A DNA stretch of 64,000 nucleotides from NCBI RefSeq assembly GCF_029784165.1, contig NC_073695.1, positions 12,685,786-12,749,785 of the forward strand, given 5' to 3'. The notes under the pieces were generated by a model. It ran no database searches, was not told where the DNA came from, and worked only from the letters and a program-made list of their open reading frames with translations. The position numbers and the translations under genes were made by a program. Positions 47,318 to 58,970 of this stretch are shown one piece after another (within the stretch, counting starts at the first letter, position 1; every line of letters starts with the position of its first letter). Source of the DNA: Wyeomyia smithii. Lineage: Eukaryota; Arthropoda; Insecta; Diptera; Culicidae.

Positions 47318-48711
47318 TATAATTATTATTATTATTATTATTATTATTATTTATATTTATTTCCATCTGACGCGCAGTGGTCTTGATGAAATGTTGATAC
47401 ACTAACAATAACAAACAAAGAACAAAGTGCAACATTAACAAACAGATTTCCAGCAATACAAACTATCTAACAAACACATGAAACATTTTTAAACTATCTT
47501 ATGCACTACATGAATCGTCTTAATCTATTCTTGAAAACGTCAATGGTTACATTAAAGTCAAAATAGTCAAAAAATCTATTGAATACGTCACACATCGCCC
47601 TAATAGTTAGTACGTTTGTAGTCAAGTCGTAGAAAGTTTCATGATCTCAGGCTTCTCGCAGGCACATAGATGTTGATTTGAGAGAGAATGGCCGGGGCAT
47701 CAATTTGTCCAGCGAAAAGCTTCTCCACAAAAACAGCTCTCGATATGTTTCTCCTTTTTGCTAAAGTGTCCATATCCAGTACACGGCAGCAATCAATGTA
47801 TGAAGGAAGCTCACTCGGGTTACTTCATGGTAGAGTACGTGGTGCATAACGGATGAACCTGCTTTGCACTGACTCAATTCTATTCTTCCAAATCTCCGCA
47901 TTAGGTCACCAAACAACAGCAGATGTTTCTAGCACCGACCGCACCAGGGGAAAATATGATGAACGCAGGCAATATGGGTCTGAAAATTCTTTGGCGATTC
48001 GAATTATAAACCCTAGGTTTCTATTCGCTTGTGCAATTATGCTCGTGTAGTGATCTCTAAAGGACATTTGAGAATCTAAGAGCACACAAAGATCCTTAAC
48101 TACAGTGACTCTTTCAAGCGGCTGACCAAAGATTGTGTAACTCCATAGGATTGTTTTTTTTTTTCTACGGGTGAATGAAATCGCAGAGCATTTGGAGATA
48201 CTAACTGTCAGGCAATGGCGTATGCACCAGAAAGCATCAATGTACTGCTGTAGTTCCTCACAGTCAGCTATAGATCTTACGACGAGGAAAATCTTCAAAT
48301 CATCGGCGTAGATTAATTTACATCCTGGTGGAATGACAAAACAAACATCGTTGAAGAACAAGGAAAATAGCAGTGGTCCAAGGTTGCTTCCTTGAGGCAC
48401 GCCCGACAAATTTACAAAACTGTATGACTCGCTGTTTCCTAGTTTCACATGCAGAGTACGACCAACTAAGTAAGATTGAAGCCAGCCGCTCAAGTTTTGC
48501 TAACAAGATGTTGTGATCCGCGCGATCAAACGCTGCTTTGATATCTGTGTAAATAGAGTCTACGAACGAATCCATTAGTGCAATAAAATCTGCTTGGACA
48601 AAACTATATTCCATATCTTCGGGCGTATCATCACAATCAACTGGTTGCGGAAATTCTTGAATGACCAATAGAGGAGGGTGATGCGAATCCATTTCTAGTA
48701 GAGAATAGACG
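47318..48711 (-). pseudogene. CR1-clade retrotransposon, truncated, inside Helitron array
   Basis: Minus strand. From the 5' side: the region after the endonuclease (YSFVQADFIALMDS), then, after a large deletion, YTDIKAAFDRADHNILLAKL (palm motif A), a frame change, LSGVPQGSNLGPLLFSLFFN (motif B), LIYADDLKIFL (intact YADD catalytic box, near 48290..48310), and VVKDLCVLLDSQMSF to RSVLETSAVVW. The 3' UTR ends at a run of ATT/AAT triplets (47318..47345). AGAAT at both junctions (47313..47317 and 48712..48716) fits a short TSD, and the interrupted Helitron repeat resumes directly after it. The fingers, much of the endonuclease, and frame integrity are lost. Confidence 0.8.
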
Positions 48712-48716
48712 CTCAG

Positions 48717-49890
48717 AGGCCATAAATTGTCTCCAAATGCTATTCTATAATCCAAGATGGCGACTTCCGGTTTTTGAAAAACCTCAGCAACCGACCAAAT
48801 ACCACCTAATATGGGTATTTCCGGAATTGTAATGATGCACTGAATCCACAAATCGACCTCAGACAACATTTTGAATTGTAAGATGGCGACTTCCGATTAC
48901 TGGAAAACAGCCGAAAATGATTGAATACCATCCAATATGGAAGTTTAATTTAACAGAATGACGCGCAGAGGCCAGATATTGTCCCCAAATGCCATTTTGA
49001 AATCCAAGATGGCGACTTCCGGTTTCCGGAAAACATCCGAATATGACCAAATGCCACCCATTATGGGTGTTGCTTCAACCAGAATGACGCTCAGATACCA
49101 AAAATTGTCTGCAAATGCCATTTCGAAATCCAAGATGGTAACTTCTGGTTTCTGAAGAACAACGGAAAATGACCAAATACCACCCAATATGGGTATTTCC
49201 GGAATCGTAATGATGCACTGAGGTCACAAATCGACCCCAGACAACATTTTGAATTGTAAGATGGCAACTTCCGGTTTCTGGGAAAGAGCCAAAAATGGCC
49301 GAGTTTCATCCAATATGCGTATCTCCGGAACCAGAATAATGCACAGAAGCTAAAAATCGATCACAGACACTACTTTGAAATCAAAAATGGTGACTTCCGG
49401 TCTCTGGAAATGAGCCGAAAATGACCAAATAACACCCAATATGGATGTTTCTCAAACCAGAATGACGCTCAGGGGCCAGAAATTATCTCGCTTTCTGAAA
49501 AATAGCCTAAAGTGACCAAATAACACCCAATATGAGTATCACCGCAACCAAAATTGACCACAGACACCATTTGGAATTGCAAAATGGCAACTTCTGGGAA
49601 ACAACCGAAATTAACCGAATGCTACTACATATGGATATTTCCGTAATCGAAATGGTGTAAAGAAGCCAAGCATTGACCCTGGACACCATTTTAAATTCTA
49701 AAATGACCAATTTCAGTTTCTGGAAAACAACGAAAATAACTAAATACGACCTAATATAGGTATTTCTGGAATAGAGGTGATATACAAATGCCAGAAGTCG
49801 AGAATGTTGTCATTCCGATAAAACCAATCATTTCAAACGATATCAAAAAATCGCAAGGAATCAAGGAATTTGGAATGTTTAAAATGTAAA
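48717..49890. repeat. Outer Helitron 125-bp array, right part
   Basis: Six to eight units with cores at about 48753, 48879, 49004, 49131, 49257, 49384, 49580 and 49700. Alternate units differ in the phrase before the core (TTTTGAAATCCAAGATGG against TTTTGAATTGTAAGATGG), so the higher-order unit may be about 250 bp. All open frames here are repeat artefacts. Confidence 0.75.
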
Positions 49891-50341
49891 TTATAAATTG
49901 CTTTTCATATTTATAAACTTATTGAAGCCGTTCGAGATTGAAGTGATCAAGATCACCCCGGAATGATAAATAATGTGAAAATTCTAGAGCACCTTTAAAA
50001 ACAGCAGAACTGTTGCTAAACTTTTGAAGTAGTGACTGGATCTTGCTCAATGCATGCCAGTACTCTCGTTTTTAAACTATCAAACAATTCTATATTCAGT
50101 ATATTCTTAAAATGTTTAAGATATATTCAAAAAAGTGATCAAAGTCATCCCAGTTTACGGTATTCAAGTAACCTCCTTTATTGCTCTTTCTAAACATATT
50201 TTGTCAAGAGGTAGGTTCAAGTTCGCGGCGTTCTGTAAGTGTTTGCTGGTTAATACGCTGCGTGTTTCAAAGGATGAAAGATGAGATGCAGTGCGATTCA
50301 AGTTACGAAGACGTGTAAAAGAAAACTAACAGCATACAGAT

Positions 50342-51305
50342 TAGGGTGGGGAATCGTTATATGGAAAAAATGAAACTTGATAGCACAAAGCCAGAACCAA
50401 GTTTTTTTGGTTCCATTTGGGGCCCCAAACAATGCTATATTTATCGGGAGTCGATTGGTTATGTCACCACTTGGCGCATTGCATTTCAAATTTGTATGGA
50501 AATTTGTATGGGAAAACCCACTTTTTCGCATTTTGCTCTACAGAGAGCTCAGAAAGGCATAAACTACACGTTTCACAACTTCAAAATGTAGGTTTTTCGA
50601 TGCTTAACAACTTTACGAAAGACACTAAAGAGCTAGGATGTTCCTAAAAAATGATATAGCCGTTCAAAGATAAGTATGTCGAATCAAATGCTGAAAACCA
50701 TTTTTTTCGCCAACACTACCAAAGCACTGGTGATAGGCAGATTTCCTTCAGAAGTAATCTCCAAAACACGTTGTAGATCCTACCTACGCCAAAAAAATTT
50801 ACCTAAATTGGTTTACTCGATCCAGCTGAGTGTATAAACTCTTTACGACAGGTTACTTCTGATGGGAATCCTACTGATGTACCGGACATTGATAGTGTTG
50901 GCAGAAAACAAGATTTTCAGCGCAGAGGCGAACCAGCCAAAGACTGAAAGCCTCTCTAATAAAGAAAAAAAAAATAAAAGATTTTCAGCATTTAATTCGA
51001 TGTACTCAACTTTGAACGGTTATAGCATTTTTTCAGGACATCCTAGCTCTCTAGTGTCTTCGGCAAAGCTGCTAATATATTATACTTTTACGCAGTGTAG
51101 TGCATTAGTAATGCATCACTGAGCTCTCCCACAAGGGAAATGCAAAAAAGTGGTTTTTCCCATACAAATTTCCATACAAATTTGAAATGCAATGCGCCAA
51201 GCGGAGACAAACCCAACCGGCCTCCGGTAGGTTTAGGATTCTTTGGGGCCCCAAATGGAACCAAAAAACCTGGTTCTGGAAAATCGATCACTTTTCCCCA
51301 CCCTA
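50342..51305. mobile_element. Palindromic hAT-type element with 8-bp TSD
   Basis: Ends TAGGGTGGGGAA and TTCCCCACCCTA are flanked by an exact 8-bp duplication ATACAGAT (50334..50341 and 51306..51313), the TSD length of hAT transposons. The arms are complementary over almost their entire length: TTTGGTTCCATTTGGGGCCC (about 50409..50428 against 51243..51262), AGAGCTAGGATGT, AACCGTTCAAAG and TCAGAAGTAA all recur inverted. About 420 bp on each side pair around a centre near 50790. No transposase is present. Transcription from either side would give a long hairpin RNA. Confidence 0.9.
50922..50977 (+). mobile_element. 56-bp truncated retroposon inside the hAT palindrome
   Basis: A 12-bp direct repeat AAGATTTTCAGC (50910..50921 and 50978..50989) flanks GCAGAGGCGAACCAGCC to AATAAAG and an A-rich tail. 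TSDs plus a poly-A tail show target-primed insertion of the last 40 or so bases of a LINE or SINE. It breaks the symmetry of the host palindrome, so it arrived after the palindrome formed. Confidence 0.8.
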
Positions 51306-51313
51306 ATACAGAT

Positions 51314-52074
51314 TCCATTGTAGATTATAATGTTCCTAAAAGGCACGTAAAACAACTATGTAAATAACCAAAATCCGAAATACCCATGAAAAACACGTGA
51401 ATTCTAAAAAGCGCGTACAGAAAAACCGCGTTTGAAAGTTCAACCGACAACCTGAATGAATGATTGAAGAAGAAAAATCATAAAGGCAAGCCGCACATAT
51501 TTTGAAAGCCTCTAAAGAAATGTGTTAATTATAATACCCGCGTTATATTCTGCAATCCTCATAAGAATCAGTGTAGAATAGATGCACGTTTAAGCACTTT
51601 AGTATAGAAATTAGACAACTTTTATTCAACATGTACGGTACAAATGCTTAGAAAATTATCGGAGAGCTGCTGTTCTGTGATTATAGAGTGGGTATCTGAC
51701 GATTGTGCAATTCAATGACATAAAAATTTAATTCAAGCCGATATATTCAGCCGAATACTTTAAAAAATATTGACTGTTTTCATTTAATTTCTGGTTCCAT
51801 TTAGGCGCCCCTTGACATTTTCGAACATGTCAATTTAGGCTGTAAACTCGATGCTCTTCGTCTAGCAACATAACAATAACTTAACCTCAATTCGAAATTC
51901 CGTGAGAAACAAGACAATGCTCTCCTTAGCCCCTACTCTGCTTTCAACACTTGGTACAATGCAGGGCATTCTATGTATAACATATATACCTAATTCATAT
52001 TATCAAAAAAAATCTGAACTAATCATTTTGGCCAGTCTAGATCCTATTAGGTGTCAGAAGATTAGTTTTACAAG
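51314..52074. other. Unannotated sequence
   Basis: No gene or defined repeat was recognised. Confidence 0.4.
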
Positions 52075-52316
52075 TGGTCGGCAGACCGAACCAAGCGCCA
52101 AAAACATTATTTCGAGTAATCGGCGATCAAATTTTAACCACGCCGTATGTTTCCTGCAAGCTGCTGCAGAAAAATTTTGTTATAATGCCATTATAAACTG
52201 TTCAAATGATTTCGATTTTTCATGAAAGGTAGAATATCAATTTCAACATCCACTGGTGTTAAAAACACAATATTTAAAAAAATGGCGCTTGGTTCGGTCT
52301 GGTCGCACGCCGACCA
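52075..52316. mobile_element. 242-bp MITE with about 30-bp TIRs
   Basis: The left end TGGTCGGC then AGACCGAACCAAGCGCCA (52075..52100) matches the inverted right end TGGTCGGC, GTGCGACC, AGACCGAACCAAGCGCCA (52316..52283), apart from an 8-base difference in length. The interior is AT-rich and non-coding. TSD and superfamily were not determined. Confidence 0.7.
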
Positions 52317-54610
52317 AGTAACATTGTTTTCCTTTGGGCATCAATAATTCAACGCCTGCTTTACTTATTGCTTCCGTAAGAGGCTGTTAAACAGCAACAA
52401 CACCTGAGCTTCGAACGCTCTGCTTCCCAAAAACGAGCGTGGGAACTTTATAAAGAAGAAGCTTGTTAACAAGTTGTTATATAACGTTTTATAGCGTTGT
52501 TTATGCAGTATCGGTTTCTACTGGACAGCACTCTATCTGCATTCGCTCTTTTAAACGCTGCTGGATTGATTCCAGCATTCATGTGATATTTATTAGATTA
52601 GCTTTTAAAACGAAAATTGTTAGGGGAACTGAACTGAACTGAAAACATAATTGAAAATAGGAAAAAAACGCATATTTTCTAACTAAACCAATCTGCTAAT
52701 CCATGGAATGGATTCTTCTTAATACACTTTAGAATTCTCATAAAGCAGAATCCTCAAAAACTCATTTTAAAGCTCTGAATTTGATATTATAGACAGGCAT
52801 CTGCATTCGAAAACTCGTTTATTTCAATCACCTACCTCAGAAAACAAAATCCGCACATTGCTCTACACGGCTACAACGGGACTCGTTCAGCAGCCAACCT
52901 AAGTTTTTCATCACTAGTGGACCACTTTTTATTTTAATCTTTAAACAAAAGCACTCCCTACACTAAGAATACTTTAATCTTTGAAATGTTCACCTCAAAT
53001 TTCCAAAAACAAGCTTGAATTGGCAGAAGTATACGAGATAAATTTCTACAAATCCTAAATTTCAACTGAATGTATTTTCACCTGTTTTCACTGCTTTGAA
53101 TAAAATCAAAAGCTGTCAAATCAGTTTCTGTTAATACGAAAAAATCATACTGAAAATGTTGAATTATTCCGACATAATTGACATTAATCGACAGCACTGC
53201 AGTGGTTACTTAGGTTACCAATTATGCACGTAAACAATTGCAGCTGATATCTAGGTAACCTACTACGACGGTCTGCGGCTACGTTCATTCATGATAATGT
53301 GATTCAGCCATGATTAACAGTGTGATGAATATGGGGGGAGTCGTGAGATGAATAATTGAGCAGTGATTCAAGTTTTGAGACGGATATTGAAGCGTTGTGA
53401 AAATGGTTTGTTTAACAAAATTCAGGATAAATCTAGCTAAGTTTACTAAATGTACAATGCTAGGCGATTCCATAAGAGCACGTAAGCGGTTTTGTTTATT
53501 TGTTCAATGATTTCGTAAAAATTTGGTATTTAATCCGTGCATTCTTCGTGTATATCGGCTTAAAAGATTTATAATGGAAGAGTTCCCCTATCTACTTTTT
53601 TGTCAAGACTTTCCCTTCTCCAACATCCACTTTAGAAATGATTTAGTTTTATTAATTTCTCTTTTGCTGTTTATCATAAACGGGAAAAAATAATACTTTT
53701 TGACAATTCTTTATATGAAATTCAGTGACTGTGGCAATATTGAATGCATACAATCAAAATGAAATAAGAAACATCAAAATATTTGTACGTTAGTACCGAT
53801 TTTCATACTTTATTCTTGTTACTGTATAACTGGTGGTCTAAGAATTCTGTGAAATTTGTTTAAAAGGTACAGTCTATGGACTTATGGAGGACAGTCACAG
53901 ATTCAAGTGATTTTTCAGGATTTTTCTTCGAAGAGGCACGTCTGTTTATCTGTGACCATTGGTTGCGTTTTTAAGACAAAACTATGTCTTTCACGGGAAC
54001 GAGCTGAATCTATTTTCATGAATGTGTTCAGGAGTTTCTAGAGGTGCGTTACATTCGCCCCCACTAAATGAGTTGTAAGACGCGTGTTTTTTTTTTCAAA
54101 TCTAAATCAAATTTTGTCAAAGAATATCAACCGAATTTAGAATTAAAGTGTGTAAAAATGAAATCGATCAAAAAACCGGTGAGGTTTTTATTTGTTCAGA
54201 ATATTTTTAAGGAAATCTGTGTACATCTGTGTTCAATGAGAATGGGAACGCTTCCAATTTTAGTTTCGGAGAAATGAAAACAGGGATGCATCCATCGTGC
54301 GTTCGCGTCCTGGACACAACTTTTGAATTTTTTTCCAGTGTGTATTCATGTATATTACTGTCTTTTTGTTCAACTGGCATTTTTTCAATTTTTACGATTT
54401 TAAAGGCAATAAAACTGGTCCGTTTCTACATTGATTAAGTAATTTTGCGGCAAACATCCAAATAGGTTATACATAGCTAGTAGATTCGCTACTCCCAAGA
54501 ATCTTTTTAACAATTTATTGTGCGATTCACCTGATTATGATTAATCATTAGTAACAGACGAGGAATCAAATATGCTATGTTATGCAATATCACACTTTTT
54601 TCTGAAAAAT
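52317..54610. other. Unannotated sequence
   Basis: Only short open frames without domains were seen. GAACTGAACTGAACTG near 52625 is a three-copy pentamer repeat. No transposon end was recognised. Confidence 0.4.
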
Positions 54611-56790
54611 CACAGGAGGGTTGTGTGCAAAGCCACGACCGCGAGGTTGAAGTAGAATACTTTTACACAGCTACGGCTGCACATTAACCTACGGCCGGGC
54701 GAAACGGTTAACGCCGCTTTTCGCGTTTAGCCTGGCAGAGGCCTAATGTGCACGGCCAACACAATAGAAAGGTGTTTTCACATTGAAAACTAGACACGGC
54801 TTTACTGGAGTAAGTGTTGGCAAATGCATCTACCGCTAATACCGCCGCTATCGTACGAAAGCGCTTCGTTTCATGTGGGGAATAATATCAACAACGAAAA
54901 ATGACGCGCGTCTAAGCACACCCGAACTGTTTCGCCATGCCGCTTCCATTTACTTCCTTATAACATCCGCCTCATGGAATTACCGGCTGCACCTACCGCT
55001 GAGGCTGTTACCATACTGCTACTGGTACCCAAAACTATTAACTCTTCAAATTAAGTGTTTTATTTGTCCTCAAAAGAACAATTGTTCAATTCCATATCGG
55101 ATATAATACAATCGCAGCTCTGTAATATTACTGACAGTAATATTCTTTGAACAAAATGATCCAACTTTTCCATTAAAGGAAGTGCCGGCTGATGTACGGT
55201 AAAAATCTCGCCCGATCGCTCGCGTTGGCTTTCGTTCTCAGGCAGAGACCTGAGACGTGATGACCAACCACAGGGCAAGTGATTTGTTTAATTTGAAGGC
55301 AGCCATAGGTGCAACCCGCTGATATATTCTGTTACCGCTGAGTGCTGATATCTGCTGCTGCTGCTGTCAACGTTGTGGACGGTCCATCCAGCTCACCTTC
55401 CGACTAATGAATGTAGCTAGTTTTCCCAGAAACACTCTTTTATAGCCGAAGGGTGCTACGTAATAGGCCACGCCCTATCAGTTCACCTGGCGACGCTGGT
55501 TGTTCCATTCACTAATGTTCTTCAGACAAATTATTCCACAATCCGCATTTGATTTTTGTATCCAGCGAATAAACACCGATGGTGCTCTCACACACGCAAC
55601 GGTTTCAACCCGTATCTTATTGCGATTTGTAACATCAAGCTATTTCGTTTGCTCGCTGTTGCGTGTTGCATCATGTTGCAACTTGGCAGCTGGGAGACGA
55701 CGAAATTCTGTTTATGCTGATTGATTGAATCGACTTCATATTAGCTCTGCATAGTCGAACTAACTGCTTTTGTGAATGCGTTCTAACAGGGCAGTTTATT
55801 ATTCAATGTCGGTTATGCTAATCGCAGCCTCTGCGCTGCCCCTACAGTGAGGGGTTTACTTAATAAAGTGAAAATTAGACAACTACAACAAAATTTGATT
55901 GCATCCCGCACAGAATGTCTGCTTGTGTTGATGCCAGAAAATTATTAACCTTCAATTATTTTTTTATTTGCCTTGAAAAAAGCATGTTGCGGTTCAAAAT
56001 CGGTTGCTAATTACAACCTTTGAGCTGCCCTAACATTGGGGGAATTAAGATACACGGACAACATGCACTGTGGAAGCTATTTTACATTCAGTAAATTCGA
56101 CGGGTGCGACAGATTTAAATTGCTAGGATGCAACACAGAATGCTTGCTTGCGTTGACAAAAATTATTAACTTTCAATGACTTGTTTATTTGCCTTCAAAA
56201 AGGCATTTTGATTTCCAAAATTGGATTTCCTGATGGCGATCTTCATGCTGCCCCAACACGGGGGTGATAATGGCAGTCTGGTGACACACGCTGAGAAGAA
56301 CCGCGCTGCTCCTGAGACGTGGTGACCAACCACAGGGCTAATGCTGCTGCTAAGGAAGGACGACTGCTGTTGTCGCTGTCTAGAACTATTATGAGCGGCT
56401 TCGGCTGAAACAGGCTCTTATATAGGCCAAATAGCATGTTTTCAATTGCAAGGTATATGATCCTGTCGACCGTACTTGGGAAGCAAGCATATAACGACCA
56501 ATCAGAGGTCGAATTTTTCGTTTTGACAAGGCTTGACTATTTTCAATAGTACAATAGTGTGAATAATAAAATTACAATTATCTTATTTTGGGAAGAATCT
56601 TAGAAGATTTTCCAATCTATTGCTGCAAGAACGAAGGAAATCCATCGAATACTAACCGATTTATTAGCATTTGAAATTGGACATATTTTTCACTTTTTTC
56701 GGTTTTAGATTTTCATTTCACATCCCTATGTAGCCGAACTTCCTGAGAGAAGTATTCTACTTCAAAACTGAGAATTTGCTACTGCAAATT
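54611..56790. repeat. Dispersed repeat family B, long copy with internal units
   Basis: Shares with 16.7 kb GCAAAGCCACGACCGCGAGG (54631), with 17.2 kb TTTACTGGAGTAAG and CACCTACCGCT, with 10.97 kb GTGGGGAATAATATCAACAA (54876), and with 17.4/18.8 kb TCCTGTCGACCGTA, GACCAATCAGAGGTCG and GTTTTGACAAGGCTTGAC (56460..56540). In the middle a unit of about 190-220 bp containing TTTATTTGCCTT and GCTGCCCCAACACGGGGG repeats three times (near 55836, 56026, 56249). GACGTGATGACCAACCACAG (55252) recurs at 56315. Non-coding. Confidence 0.6.
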
Positions 56791-57360
56791 CGTTTACTAA
56801 CTTTGATTCTACGATGTATAATTGGCGAGCTATGTATTTTCCAAGGCAGTGATGTGCGATCATATTTAGAAAATTCATAGATTCTAGAAAATTTTGATAC
56901 CCATCGTATCATTTCGTGACCAAAGTGACCTATCTAGCAGCAATTAAACATTACAACAGGAAGGCTTTTGACTGCAGCATTCATTACTGTTCACTAGAAT
57001 TGTGATGAATGTTCTTACAAATTGCAGCACACGCATTGCTACCAGACACAGACGCAACAATGAACGAACCAATTAAAATCTTAGACAGAGAAACGAAAGC
57101 ATAATGCATTCAAAGTGTGTTCTTCAATGTACCGTCGTTGTACTGTGTGAATCGTACTGTGTGTTAGCGAAAGAACTACAGGAAGACATTCACTAATCTA
57201 ATTAGAAAGCATAAGTTAATGAGATATACCACCCGTGTGTAGACTCCCGGAATCGACAGCCACGGAGCAAAATTTCCCGGAGACCACCCGCGCTCCCACT
57301 CGAGTAACTCAATTAGTATTTTCAGGGGCACGCTTTCCCGGCACGACGACGTTTGCTAAG
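56791..57360. other. Unannotated sequence
   Basis: No gene or defined repeat was seen. The right part is more GC-balanced and leads into the promoter-like segment. Confidence 0.4.
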
Positions 57361-57430
57361 AGCAGCTGCTTTTATACACATCAGTAACGTGCATTCAGTC
57401 GCCTCACCGCACCACTCGTACTAAGAACTA
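57361..57430 (+). promoter_or_regulatory. Promoter-like TATA/initiator pair (weak)
   Basis: TTTATACA at 57371 is followed by TTCAGTC (57394..57400), which matches the arthropod initiator TCAGT, with about 25 bp from the TATA start to the initiator A. The downstream sequence to about 57560 is GC-balanced and lacks repeats, as a 5' leader would. No coding exon with good codons was found beyond it: the first ATG frame at about 57560 is only 27 codons. Treat as a hypothesis. Confidence 0.25.
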
Positions 57431-58970
57431 AGAGAACGGAAAAAATACTCCCTCTTATCGGCTCGTTGTCGAGCTCATTGCGGGAAAAGTTGTGTCCTCC
57501 TCGTGTTTGCCTTCGAACACACTCTGCACGAAGAAACCGACAAGAGCCGCAATCAGAAGGATGCTGGGTGGGAGTGAAACTCTTCAGCGCAACTTTATTA
57601 CAGTGAAAAGCTTTCGATACTGTGTGCGCTCATGTCGTTCGTAATAAAATTAAATTTTTACTGCCGCACCAGGGACGATGTGGCTCCGGTGGATGGCATA
57701 TTGGCTGACAATACGCTCAGCAGCTCGGTTCAAAAGAAGTTCTTCCTTTGTAACCAGCCGAACAAAACGATGATGTTCCTTGTCTGTGTCCCGCGTGGCC
57801 TCGAACTGTTGTTGTACGCTGCAGGAAACCGTAATAGTCGTACGAGTTGCTCTGTGTGTGATTTGAAAGTTTGCATAGAATGTTGTTAACTTTAACGATA
57901 GTTGAATTTTTTTTCCGAGTTAAAACTAAGCCGCGCAAGGCACTGGAAACACGTACGATTGTTAGACGAGTGGAAATGGTAGAAAAAGTAATCGAAATCA
58001 ACTTTAATCAACCAGTTCGCAAATTTTGGGCTTTTTTGTTTCTGTACTACCACAAAATACCATTCCAGCAAGACAGTAGTTGTTATTTTTTATTGCTGCA
58101 GCAAAACAATGCTAACATTCACCCATTCACTCCCAAAATATGCAAAATTTACCTGCTTTTACCTGATTTACCAACCATTAACCTACATAGTACTTGAATG
58201 CAAAAAACAACTGTAGGAAAACAAAGTTGTATAATCTCTTTTCGAACTGAAAACCAACAACCTTTCAAACTAAAATCCAAGTTAAACGAGTTTTATATTC
58301 ACATTCGATGCATTGGACACGATAGAGAAATCGTTTTTTATAGGTTAGCTTTTCTAAGGAAAAATAAAACTTTATTCAGCCCCGGCCAAACCGAAAATGT
58401 ACCGGACGACGGAAGGTTAAAATAGTTGAAAGAGACTAATTTGACCTTAAAAATAATCTGCGAGATTGCAGCACTTCTGCGTCGTCGATGAAAGAAGAAA
58501 AGAGTAAAACCATTCTGAATACATGAACCCATTGTCGTGTTGTGTCTGTTTACCTCTCAGCGAAATTCTCCGAACCTACGACACTCTCAAGCTAGCTAAT
58601 CCCGGTTAAATTCCAACCGAATTCCACCCGACACCGAATCTGTCAGCGGAGCGAAAACATCAACAACACTCGCTGAACTGTGAGCTAGAGTCGGTTTTCA
58701 CAGTTGGTAAATAAGATTCTTTTTGGGTACAAAAGAGAGAACAAAATAGTCCGGCTTTATCCGGTTGAGTGCTGTGAGTAATTATTTTTCGTTCGTTTCA
58801 CAGTTTCTCTGAAGAGTTTTAATTTCCCTTCTTCTAACATCGTTCAGTATTATAGAGATTTTGATTGTGGTTATGCAAATACCAAACGCTTCAGAGTTTT
58901 CCATGTCCTCATACGGAAGAATAACCTTCATAAAGCAATTTAATCGCGTAGTCGAACATGAAAGTAATTT
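57431..58970. other. Unannotated sequence
   Basis: Frames at 57632..57889 and 57871..58197 have no firm family. The first ends with a short Cys-rich motif (CSVCDLKVCIECC) loosely like the tail of piggyBac transposases, but the rest does not match. GCTGTGAGTAATT near 58772 is a donor-like site with no convincing exon. Confidence 0.35.

Larger units (their letters stand above)
44840..49890 (+). mobile_element. Outer Helitron-like element, interrupted twice
   Basis: Begins TCTAAACATATAAAAATGCA after an A, then CTGTCTG repeats and AACCGATCGGCGTGAAATTT, the usual head of this mosquito Helitron-type family. It is split at 45155/46499 by an inner copy and at 47317/48712 by a CR1 element. When these are skipped the sequence reads continuously. 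Two tandem arrays fill it: a roughly 140-bp unit with the inverted motif CCTCCCTCTTCTGGAAGGGA and a roughly 125-bp unit with AAGATGGCGACTTCCGGTTT. The tail (GTTGTCATTCCGATAAAACC near 49805) matches the inner copy but the last about 60 bp, including CTAG, is missing. Confidence 0.65.
44266..50158. mobile_element. TIR-bounded composite element (about 5.9 kb, nested)
   Basis: GTAAACTGGGGTGACTTTGA (from 44266) has an inverted partner ending CCAGTTTAC at 50158; over 23 bp they differ by one base. A second related motif sits just inside on each side (GGGGGTGACTCTGATCAC at 44291; GAAGTGATCAAGATCACCCC at about 49945). The pairing suggests one DNA transposon into which a Helitron-like element, and through it further elements, inserted. 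TA-like dinucleotides lie next to the ends, but the TSD is not certain and no transposase is present. Confidence 0.55.

Noticed and set aside
44738..49710. Many open frames of 60-200 codons
   Set aside because: They follow the period of the Helitron-internal tandem repeats and change frame between units; only the CR1 reverse transcriptase segment is protein-like.
57632..57889. Possible piggyBac-like C-terminus (CSVCDLKVCIECC)
   Set aside because: The Cys pattern is short and the upstream 70 residues do not match a transposase; no TTAA-flanked ends were seen.
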